DNA from: Chloroflexota bacterium
GTDB taxonomy: Bacteria; Chloroflexota; Anaerolineae; UBA4142
NCBI GenBank assembly: GCA_016219275.1
Contig: JACRBM010000088.1
Location: forward strand, 102,431 to 166,430
Direction of reading: 5' to 3'
DNA length: 64,000 nucleotides
Shown here one piece after another: positions 35,448-42,650 of this stretch. Made by a program: the position numbers and the translations under genes. Below the pieces are notes generated by a model, which worked only from the letters and a program-made list of their open reading frames with translations, ran no database searches and was not told the DNA's origin. The number at the start of each line of letters is the position of its first letter. The stretch's first letter is position 1.

Positions 35448-36200
35448 ATGATGAAATCTGGGCACATAAAAGATCTTGGATTGATTGCACTTGGGGTAGG
35501 ATTGCTCAGTTCTGTTTTTTTCAACATTGTGCTTTTTCAGCAGGGCGATAATTACTACAAAGAATTGAACGCCGTTCGTCTCAATCCGCTTGGGTTAGAT
35601 GCTTATCCGATTCAAACACCTGTGAGCATTGACAAACCGATTCTGGTGTTCTTTGGCGATTCACGGGCTTTTGCGTGGACGCCGCCGGAGAATGTTCCTT
35701 TTCAAATTGTAAATCGCGGGATTGGCGCGCAAACGTCGGCACAGGTCGCCGCGCGGTTTGATGCTCATGTTGCTCCATTGCGCCCGCGAGTCGTTGTTGT
35801 CCAAGTCGGTATCAACGATCTCAAGACGATCCCGCTTTTTCCTGAGCGGAAAGATAATATTATCGCAAATTGCAAAGCGAACATCAAGCGAATTGTTGAC
35901 CAGGCGGTTGCACAGAATGCAACTGTTATCTTGACCACCATTTTTCCATCAGGGCAGGTTCCGTTGGAACGGCGCTTGTTTTGGTCGGACGATGTCGCCA
36001 AGGCGATTGCCGACGTTAATGCTTACATTCGTTCGTTGGCAAGTGAGCGTGTGATCGTCTTTGATGGTTTTGCGATCCTTGCAAATGGTGAAGGTGTGGT
36101 TCGCTCAGAATATCGGATTGATTTGTTGCACATCAATCAAGGCGGTTATGCCGCGTTGAATGTCGAATTAGAGCGTTTGTTAGTCACGCTTGCTAAATGA
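35448..36200 (+). CDS. SGNH/GDSL-type esterase, membrane-anchored
   Basis: 250 residues: an N-terminal anchor (LGLIALGVGLLSSVFFNIVL), then the SGNH blocks. These are FFGDSRAF (block I Ser), NRGIGAQTSAQ (Gly), VQVGINDLK (Asn) and DLLHINQGGY (Asp-x-x-His). The enzyme would face the outside and remove an acyl or acetyl ester; O-acetyl removal from MurNAc or surface glycans would fit the region but is inference. The gene is visibly less GC-rich than its neighbours. The stop is followed 16 nt later by the DppB start. Confidence 0.85.
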   Translation: MMKSGHIKDLGLIALGVGLLSSVFFNIVLFQQGDNYYKELNAVRLNPLGLDAYPIQTPVSIDKPILVFFGDSRAFAWTPPENVPFQIVNRGIGAQTSAQVAARFDAHVAPLRPRVVVVQVGINDLKTIPLFPERKDNIIANCKANIKRIVDQAVAQNATVILTTIFPSGQVPLERRLFWSDDVAKAIADVNAYIRSLASERVIVFDGFAILANGEGVVRSEYRIDLLHINQGGYAALNVELERLLVTLAK

Positions 36201-36216
36201 TAAAACGAGGTCATCT

Positions 36217-37290
36217 ATGGCAGTCACCTCTCAAGCACAACCCCAAGTGTTTTCGCTTTGGACGCTGGTCGAGCGCATCACAAACAATTTTATCCTGCGC
36301 CGCATCGTCAAAGCGCTGTTCACCGTGTGGCTCGTCACGACGATCACATTTTTTGTGATTCGCGCGATGCCGGGCAACGCGGTGGACATTTTGATTCAAG
36401 ACCTCACCGCGCAAGGCATGTCGGCGGACGACGCGCGCACGCAAGCCGCATCGCTACTTAGCATCAATCTCAACGCGCCGGCGCACGAACAGTACTTGGA
36501 ATATCTCGCCAATGTCACGCGCGGCGACCTCGGCAGATCGTACAAATCGCGCGGGCTGTTTGTTACCGATCTAGTCGTCCAAGTTTTGCCGTGGACGCTG
36601 TTCAGTGTTGGCTTGTCGCTCCTCATCACGTTTGTCCTCGGCATTGCGCTCGGCGCGATCATCGCATACACACGCGATTCATGGATTGACCACCTCATCA
36701 GTAATCTCGCCGCCATGCTCGATGCCGTGTCGCCGTACCTCATCGGTCTGCTCGCAATTCTGCTGTTGAACGTCACGTGGAAACTCGTGCCGCTTTCCGA
36801 AATGCGTGGCGCGCTATCGCCCGGCATTCAACCGGAATTCTCGTTCGAATTCTTCGCCGATGCATTCACGCACGTCAAAGTATTGTTGCTCGTCTACGTC
36901 CTGGCATCGGTCGGTTCGTGGATTTTAATTATGAAGAGCAATACGATCACGACGCTCGGCGAAGATTATGTGACGGTTGCGCGCGCACGCGGCTTGAGCG
37001 ATTTTCGTATCCTCACCGCGTACGTCGGGCGCAACGCGACGCTGCCGCTCTTCACGCGTCTTGCGATTTCGATTGGCTTCGCGGTCGGCGGCTCGCTGTT
37101 GCTCGAAAGTTTGTTCACCTATCGCGGCGTCGGCTTTTTGCTCGCGCGCGCGATTTCCGAACGCGATTATCCGGTGATGCAAGGCGTCTTCCTCGTCATT
37201 ACGATTTCCGTTGTCGCCGCGAATCTCGTCGCCGATTTTCTCTATGGCTGGCTTGATCCGCGCATTCGCATCGCGGGCGGAGGCAACTAG
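36217..37290 (+). CDS. peptide ABC transporter permease, DppB-like (second system)
   Basis: 357 residues. Cytoplasmic N-terminus, helix 1 near 30-50 with TTITFFVIRAMPGNAVDILI, a longer than usual outer segment, PWTLFSVGLSLLITFVLGIA and the docking loop DYVTVARARGLSDFRILTAY. It ends YGWLDPRIRIAGGGN. ATG 36217 with ACGAGG upstream is chosen over one at 36190, which lies in the previous gene. The next permease begins at the very next base after its stop (TAG at 37288-37290), so the two are coupled. Confidence 0.9.
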   Translation: MAVTSQAQPQVFSLWTLVERITNNFILRRIVKALFTVWLVTTITFFVIRAMPGNAVDILIQDLTAQGMSADDARTQAASLLSINLNAPAHEQYLEYLANVTRGDLGRSYKSRGLFVTDLVVQVLPWTLFSVGLSLLITFVLGIALGAIIAYTRDSWIDHLISNLAAMLDAVSPYLIGLLAILLLNVTWKLVPLSEMRGALSPGIQPEFSFEFFADAFTHVKVLLLVYVLASVGSWILIMKSNTITTLGEDYVTVARARGLSDFRILTAYVGRNATLPLFTRLAISIGFAVGGSLLLESLFTYRGVGFLLARAISERDYPVMQGVFLVITISVVAANLVADFLYGWLDPRIRIAGGGN

Positions 37291-38178
37291 ATGAACGCGT
37301 GGCGCGATTTTTTCATCGGCACTCTGCGCGAAACCGGCAAAACGCTCAAACTCCTCGCGCGCAACAAGATGGGCATGTTCGGATTTCTGATGACGCTGCT
37401 CATCGTCTTGCTCTCGCTTTTCGGTCCGTTGATCTGGCCCCCCGAAACGTCCGCGAACGTTGCCGACATCAATCAAGGTCCGTCGCTCAAGCATTGGCTC
37501 GGCACTGATTTTCAGGGACAAGACAATCTGCGCAAGGTCATCAATGGCGGTAAGGACATTGTGACGATTGCGTTTCTCACTGGGTTGATCGCCACCACGA
37601 TTGCGGTGACGGTCGGTTCGATCAGCGCGTTCATTGGCGGCACGCTCGATAGCATGATGATGGAACTTGTTAACATCTGGTTGACGATTCCGAAATTTCC
37701 TTTGCTCGCGGTCATCGCGACGGTGATCAAGTTGAACGACATTGTGACGCTTTCGATTTTGATGGCGCTTCTCGATTGGCCCGGACTGGCGCGACAGGTG
37801 CGCGCCCAAGTGTTGTCGCTGAAAAAACGCGATTACATCGAAGCCGCGACGATGCTCGACTTGGGCACACGCGACATTGTGTTCCGCGAAATTTTGCCGA
37901 ACATGATGTCGTTCATCGTCGTCTCGATGATTTTCACAATGACATTCGCGATTTATCAACAGACCGGCCTCGTGTTTCTCGGCATCGTCCCGTACTCTAG
38001 CTCAAACTGGGGCGTGATGATTAGCGCGGCGGAACGGCGCGGTGTGCTGTTCACCGCGTCGGCATCCTGGAGCATCCTCGCACCGATGGGCGCGATCGTG
38101 TTGTTCCAACTTGCGCTCATCACCTTCGCGCGCTCGCTCGAAGAAGTGTTCAATCCCAGATTGCGAACAAGCGTTTGA
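37291..38178 (+). CDS. peptide ABC transporter permease, DppC-like (second system)
   Basis: 295 residues. KLLARNKMGMFGFLMTLLIV as first helix, LKHWLGTDFQGQDNLRKVIN as the family T-D-x-x-G-x-D signature, and docking loop DYIEAATMLDLGTRDIVFRE with ILPNMMSFIVV. It ends FNPRLRTSV. It abuts its partner DppB gene with no spacer. With the two ATPases and the permuted lipoprotein (38255-42533) it forms a complete peptide-type importer. Confidence 0.9.
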   Translation: MNAWRDFFIGTLRETGKTLKLLARNKMGMFGFLMTLLIVLLSLFGPLIWPPETSANVADINQGPSLKHWLGTDFQGQDNLRKVINGGKDIVTIAFLTGLIATTIAVTVGSISAFIGGTLDSMMMELVNIWLTIPKFPLLAVIATVIKLNDIVTLSILMALLDWPGLARQVRAQVLSLKKRDYIEAATMLDLGTRDIVFREILPNMMSFIVVSMIFTMTFAIYQQTGLVFLGIVPYSSSNWGVMISAAERRGVLFTASASWSILAPMGAIVLFQLALITFARSLEEVFNPRLRTSV

Positions 38179-38183
38179 TTAGA

Positions 38184-38251
38184 TGTTGGAAGTTGGAGGT
38201 TGGAAATTGGATTCTAACCTCCAACTTCCAACCTCCAACCTCCAACTTCTA
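38184..38251. repeat. inverted array of the TTGGAAG/CCAACTT family
   Basis: TTGGAAGTTGGAGGTTGG (38186-38203) faces CCAACTTCCAACCTCCAACC and CCAACTTC (38220-38250). Ends 4 nt before the ATG of the ATPase, so it would hide the start region in a hairpin. Confidence 0.85.
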
Positions 38252-38254
38252 ATT

Positions 38255-39259
38255 ATGCAACCAACCTTATCCGTCCAAAATCTCTCTATCGAGTACGCCG
38301 CGCAGCGCGGCAAGGTGCGCGCGATTCGCAACGTGTCGTTCGACGTGCAACGCGGACAAGCACTTGCGCTCATCGGCGAAAGCGGTTCCGGCAAAACGAC
38401 GCTCGGCTTGGGCGTCGTGCAGTTGTTGCCCGCGACTGCGAAAATTACGCAAGGCAAAGCGATCTATCGCCGCGACAATAACACGATTGACGCGCTCACG
38501 CTCAAAGGCAAGGCACTGCGCGAGTTTCGCTGGAAAGAATGCGCGATGGTGTTCCAGTCCGCGCTCAACGCGCTCAACCCAGTTCTGCGTATCTCGGAGC
38601 AATTCGCGGACACGTCGAAGGCGCACGGCTACGTGCAAGGGCGCGCGCTCAAAGAACGATCCGAGCAATTGCTCAAAATGGTGCGGCTCGACCCAGACCG
38701 CGTGTGGAAATCATTTCCGCACGAATTGTCCGGCGGCATGCGGCAACGCGTGTTGATCGCGCTGAGTTTGCTACTCGAACCACAATTGTTGATTCTCGAC
38801 GAGCCGACGACCGCACTCGATATTCTCACACAACGCAACATCATGGATGTGTTGAAAGAGTTGCGAACGAAACTCGATTTCTCGCTCATCTTTATCTCGC
38901 ACGATTTGTCGCTCGCCGCCGAACTCGCGGATCGCGTCGCGACGGTGTACGCGGGCAAGGTCGTCGAACTCGCGGATGTCGCGACGACGTTCAAGCAGCC
39001 GACGCACCCGTACACGATTGGGTTGATCAATGCGGTGCCGACGCTTAAAGGCACGAGAGAGGATTTGACTTCGATCCCAGGTTCGCCGCCTGACCTCATC
39101 GAATTGCCGACCGGGTGCAAGTTCCACCCGCGCTGTCCGCTCGCCGACGAAAAATGTAAACGCGATGAACCCGAACTCGAAGAAATCGCCGCGGGACATC
39201 AGGTGGCGTGCTGGCAGTGGCGGAATGCGCGACAATCGTTAGAAAAGTTCAAGGCGTGA
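38255..39259 (+). CDS. peptide ABC transporter ATP-binding protein, DppD-like
   Basis: 334 residues. Walker A GESGSGKTTLG, Q-loop MVFQSALNALNPVLRISEQF, signature LSGGMRQRVLIALSL, Walker B LLILDEPTTALD, H-loop FISHDLSLAAELA, and the C-terminal oligopeptide extension with HPYTIGLINAVPTL and the Cys cluster CKFHPRCPLADEKCKRDEP. That Cys-rich tail often holds an iron-sulfur cluster in Dpp/Opp ATPases. ATG 38255 gives the normal N-terminus; the reading frame extends upstream through repeat sequence but that is unlikely to be translated. Confidence 0.92.
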   Translation: MQPTLSVQNLSIEYAAQRGKVRAIRNVSFDVQRGQALALIGESGSGKTTLGLGVVQLLPATAKITQGKAIYRRDNNTIDALTLKGKALREFRWKECAMVFQSALNALNPVLRISEQFADTSKAHGYVQGRALKERSEQLLKMVRLDPDRVWKSFPHELSGGMRQRVLIALSLLLEPQLLILDEPTTALDILTQRNIMDVLKELRTKLDFSLIFISHDLSLAAELADRVATVYAGKVVELADVATTFKQPTHPYTIGLINAVPTLKGTREDLTSIPGSPPDLIELPTGCKFHPRCPLADEKCKRDEPELEEIAAGHQVACWQWRNARQSLEKFKA

Positions 39260-39263
39260 ATCT

Positions 39264-40241
39264 ATGTCCAACCCAATCATCATTCTTAAGCAAGTTACGC
39301 GTACATTCCAAGTCAAACGCCAAACGATCAAAGCCGTTGACGATGTGTCGTTCGCATTGAACGAAGGCGAAATCCTCTGCCTCGTCGGCGAATCGGGTTG
39401 CGGCAAGACGACGACCGGCAAAATGATCGCCGGCGTTCTACCCGTGTCGTCGGGCGAGATTTTGTATCGCGGGCAAAACATTGCCAAATTGCGCGGAAGC
39501 GAGCACAAACAATTTCGGCTGGGCGTGCAGATGGTGCATCAAGACCCGTACTCGTCGCTCAACCCGACGCACACGATTCAGGATATCATCGCCGCACCGT
39601 TGCGCCATCACGGTTTCACGCGCGGCGACGCGGCGACGCGTCAACGCGTGCGCGAGTTGCTCGAACTGGTTGATCTCACGCCGCCGGACGATTTTCTCGA
39701 AAAATTTCCGCATCAACTTTCCGGCGGACAACGCCAGCGCGTTTCAATTGCGCGCGCGCTGACCGTCGCGCCGTCGTTCATCATCGCGGACGAAGCAGTC
39801 TCGATGGTGGACGTTTCGATTCGCATCAGTCTGCTCAACACGCTGACGAAATTGAAAGAGGCGATGGGATTGGCGGTGCTGTTCATCACGCACGATCTCG
39901 CGCTCGCCAAATATTTCGCATGGGAAGGGCGCATCGGCGTGATGTACCTGGGTCGCTTGGTCGAACTTGCGCCCGCGCGCGAATTGGTCGAGCATCCGCA
40001 GCATCCGTACACCCAGGTTTTGCTCTCCGCGATTCCCGAAGCCGATCCCGAAGTGACGCGGCACAAAAAACAAATCCAACTCCGCAGTATGGATGTGCCG
40101 AGTCTCATGCGCTTGCCGACCGGCTGCGCATTTCATCCGCGCTGTCCGCAATTTGTCGGCGATGTGTGTGTGCGCGACGTGCCAGAGTTGCGTGCGGCGA
40201 ATGGGGCAATGGTGGCTTGCCATTTGGTGAAAGGTGGTTAG
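39264..40241 (+). CDS. peptide ABC transporter ATP-binding protein, DppF-like
   Basis: 325 residues. Walker A GESGCGKTTTGKM, Q-loop MVHQDPYSSLNPTHTI, signature LSGGQRQRVSIARAL, Walker B FIIADEAVSMVD (Ala-Val-Ser in place of Pro-Thr-Ser), H-loop FITHDLALAKY, and the tail HPYTQVLLSAIPEADPE with CAFHPRCPQFVGDVC. It starts 4 nt after DppD, so the pair is coupled. Together they drive the second peptide importer and might also energise the first one. Confidence 0.92.
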   Translation: MSNPIIILKQVTRTFQVKRQTIKAVDDVSFALNEGEILCLVGESGCGKTTTGKMIAGVLPVSSGEILYRGQNIAKLRGSEHKQFRLGVQMVHQDPYSSLNPTHTIQDIIAAPLRHHGFTRGDAATRQRVRELLELVDLTPPDDFLEKFPHQLSGGQRQRVSIARALTVAPSFIIADEAVSMVDVSIRISLLNTLTKLKEAMGLAVLFITHDLALAKYFAWEGRIGVMYLGRLVELAPARELVEHPQHPYTQVLLSAIPEADPEVTRHKKQIQLRSMDVPSLMRLPTGCAFHPRCPQFVGDVCVRDVPELRAANGAMVACHLVKGG

Positions 40242-40300
40242 GTGGTTGGGTGGTTCGAGTGAACCATCCAACTACGCAACCACCCAACTACCCAACGACT
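40226..40300. repeat. inverted array of the GGGTGGTT/AACCACCC family
   Basis: GGTGGTTAGGTGGTTGGGTGG (40233-40253) faces CCATCCAACTACGCAACC and ACCCAACTACCC (40264-40297). Overlaps the last codons of the DppF gene. Confidence 0.8.
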
Positions 40301-40301
40301 T

Positions 40302-40484
40302 ATGAATCCCGAACTCGGTCTCGCCTGGTTTCGCATCGCACTCTTTTTCACGCTCGTCTCCGGGGCGCTCTTATTTTTTGAAAAACCTGGGACGGCGGAA
40401 TTTGTCATTACCGTGACCTCGTTTATAATCGGTCTCGTGATGCTCGCACTCATCGCCATCATCGTCAAACGCGCGAGCGGATGA
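40302..40484 (+). CDS. small two-helix membrane protein, unknown function
   Basis: 60 residues with two predicted helices: WFRIALFFTLVSGALLFFE and TVTSFIIGLVMLALIAIIVK. It ends in a basic patch. It sits between the DppF and permuted binding-protein genes, on the same strand, flanked by repeats on both sides. No family recognised. The two clean hydrophobic segments and codon usage like its neighbours favour a real gene; a chance frame cannot be excluded. Confidence 0.5.
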   Translation: MNPELGLAWFRIALFFTLVSGALLFFEKPGTAEFVITVTSFIIGLVMLALIAIIVKRASG

Positions 40485-40506
40485 TTTTACTAAAGGAGGT
40501 GCAATC

Positions 40507-40555
40507 CACATTAACCACCCAACTACCTTACCTACCCAACTTCCAACCACTAAAT
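40507..40555. repeat. single arm of the AACCACCCAACTACC family
   Basis: ACCACCCAACTACCTTACC, CTACCCAACTTCCAACCAC directly upstream of the lipoprotein Shine-Dalgarno (GAGGAGGAGAG at 40558-40568). No opposite arm. Confidence 0.6.
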
Positions 40556-40571
40556 TTGAGGAGGAGAGAAA

Positions 40572-42533
40572 ATGCGAAAGTTATTGCTCGTTCTGACATT
40601 GCTCACTGTGTTTGTCCTAGTCGTCGCGTGTGCGCCCGCGCCGACCGCCACGCCGGTTCCACCGACGAAAGCGCCGGAACCGACTAAGGCGCCGGCTCCA
40701 ACTGCCGTGCCCACCAAAGCGCCGGAACCAACCAAAGCCCCCGCGCCGACGACTGCGCCGGCTGCCACGAAAGCGCCCGAACCGACGAAAGCCGCCGTTG
40801 CGCCGACCGTCGCTGGTCCCAAGCCAGTTACGTTGACGGTGACACTTCGTAAAGGAATGAAGTGGAGCGACGGTTCGAACTTTACGACGAAAGATATTGT
40901 CGGCACGTACGACATTTTGTGGCTGCAGTCCAGCTCGACCTGGAACTTGCTCACCGATGTCGTCGCGAAAGATGACACGACGATTGATTTCATGATCAAG
41001 ACGCCGGGTCCCGCGATTCTCGACACGATTGTGCGTTCGCAAGTGACGCGCCCGTACGCGCAGTACGGCAAGTGGATGGACGCCGCCGCCGATTTCCGCA
41101 AAAAGAATGCGGACCGCAAGAGCACGGATGTGACCAAGGTGTTGGACGAAATGCTCGCGTTCCGTCCGCCGAGCGCGGTCGTCTACGGTCCGTACAACAT
41201 TGATCCCAAGAGCATCACCGAAGCGCAGCTCACTCTGGTCAAGAACGCGACCGGGTTCAATGCCGACAAGATTGATTTCGATAAAGTGACCGTCTACTGG
41301 GGCGATACCGTTCAGGATATGCCGTTGTACCTGTCGAGCGAGATGGACTATTCCTCGAACGCGTACAGCCCCGCAAACTTGCAAGCGATTCGCGCGGTCG
41401 GCAGTTACATGGTCGTCCTTGGCGGACCTGGGACGAACGGTCCAGGCATGTACTTTAACAACGACGTGTATCCGCTGAACAAAAAAGAAGTCCGCCAAGC
41501 ATTTGCGTACGCGATTGATCGTGTCGAGAACTGCAAGGTCGCGTTCGGCGATGCGTGCCGCCCGGTCAAGTACGAAGCGGGGTTCACCGATGCCGCCGTG
41601 CCGACCTGGCTTTCCGCCGCGCAACTCGCCAAACTTAACACGTACGACGCGGACGTGAAAAAAGCCGAAGCGTTGTTGACCGGGCTCAATTTCAAAAAAG
41701 GGTCCGATGGAATCTGGGTGGACGACAAGGGCAAAAAGATGGAGTACGAATTGAGCGTGCCCGCCGATTTCACCGAATACCTCGCGTCATCTGAAAATGT
41801 CGCGCAACAATTGACCAAGTTCGGCATCAAGATCACGGTCAAGCCGTACCAATCGTCCGAACGCACGAATGTGCACAAATCGGGCAAGTACCAAATCTCG
41901 ATGGACATTGGTTTCCGCTTCACCTACTTTCACCCGTACGTCTCGTTCGATTACAACCTGCGTCCGGGGGTGGTGAGCGCGGGCTGGAAGAACAATCCCG
42001 AAGGTGCGGAAGGCGAACGCGGCATCAACTTGCCGTTCAAGCAAAAGACCGCGGATGGCAAAGAGATCAACATCAAAGAGTGGGTGGACAAGATGGCGGA
42101 AGGGTTTGACGTGGAAGCGCAAAAACCCTACGTCGCCGATGTCGTGAGCATGTTCAACGAACAACTGCCTGTCTTGATGATGTTCGAACGTTACCTCACC
42201 GACCCGATTGACACCAAGACGCGCGTCACCGGTTGGTTGCCGCAAGACGACAAGATTTACAAGAACAATCAGAACAACTCGCCGGTCGCGCGCCAATTCT
42301 TGAGCGGTCAACTCAAGCCGAGCGCGACGAACAAGACGAAAGAATTCAAGACGTCGTACCCATACATCCAACCACCAAAGGCAAACTTGAACGCGTTTGC
42401 CACCGACAGCAACGCGACGGTGAGTGGTATCGGCGCGGTGCTCGCCCCGTTCATGTATCCGCCACTCACGTGGTACGATGTGAACGAAGGCAAGTACGTG
42501 CCGTTCTACGCGGAGAAATGGGAAATCAAGTAA
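40572..42533 (+). CDS. ABC peptide-binding lipoprotein of SBP family 5 with circularly permuted domain order
   Basis: 653 residues. Signal peptide with lipobox VVAC (Cys near 18), a PTKAPEPTKAP linker to about 80, then the mature domain. It starts abruptly at residue 86 with VTLTVTLRKGMKWSDGSNFT, a block that in family 5 proteins lies about 70 residues into the domain. The middle (ANLQAIRAVGSYMV, VRQAFAYAIDRVENC, and the late QLPVLMMFERYLTDPIDTKT) follows normal order to the usual C-terminus near GWLPQDDKIY. About 70 residues follow: KANLNAFATDSN, then LAPFMYPPLTWYDVNEGKYV and PFYAEKWEIK. This is the segment that normally opens the domain. GAGGAGGAG precedes the ATG. It probably binds peptides for the Dpp-type importer at 36217-40241. 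Confidence 0.87.
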   Translation: MRKLLLVLTLLTVFVLVVACAPAPTATPVPPTKAPEPTKAPAPTAVPTKAPEPTKAPAPTTAPAATKAPEPTKAAVAPTVAGPKPVTLTVTLRKGMKWSDGSNFTTKDIVGTYDILWLQSSSTWNLLTDVVAKDDTTIDFMIKTPGPAILDTIVRSQVTRPYAQYGKWMDAAADFRKKNADRKSTDVTKVLDEMLAFRPPSAVVYGPYNIDPKSITEAQLTLVKNATGFNADKIDFDKVTVYWGDTVQDMPLYLSSEMDYSSNAYSPANLQAIRAVGSYMVVLGGPGTNGPGMYFNNDVYPLNKKEVRQAFAYAIDRVENCKVAFGDACRPVKYEAGFTDAAVPTWLSAAQLAKLNTYDADVKKAEALLTGLNFKKGSDGIWVDDKGKKMEYELSVPADFTEYLASSENVAQQLTKFGIKITVKPYQSSERTNVHKSGKYQISMDIGFRFTYFHPYVSFDYNLRPGVVSAGWKNNPEGAEGERGINLPFKQKTADGKEINIKEWVDKMAEGFDVEAQKPYVADVVSMFNEQLPVLMMFERYLTDPIDTKTRVTGWLPQDDKIYKNNQNNSPVARQFLSGQLKPSATNKTKEFKTSYPYIQPPKANLNAFATDSNATVSGIGAVLAPFMYPPLTWYDVNEGKYVPFYAEKWEIK

Positions 42534-42539
42534 GTTGTA

Positions 42540-42640
42540 AGACGTGATGCGTGATGCGTGATACGCAGTGTGGAATACGCAATACGGAATACGCTATATG
42601 TATTACGAATTGCGTATTGCGTAATCACGCATCACCTTTT
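42540..42640. repeat. inverted array of the GTGATGC and GCAATAC families
   Basis: Outer arms GTGATGCGTGATGCGTGAT (42545-42563) and ATCACGCATCAC (42624-42635); inner arms TACGCAATACGGAATACGC and GCGTATTGCGTAAT. Begins just after the permuted lipoprotein stop and ends just before the NagZ Shine-Dalgarno. Confidence 0.85.
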
Positions 42641-42650
42641 TGAGGATGCG

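Noticed and set aside
38183..38254. Repeat-encoded N-terminal extension of the DppD-like ATPase
   Set aside because: The frame is open only because the TTGGAAG units lack stops; ATG 38255 gives the normal start.
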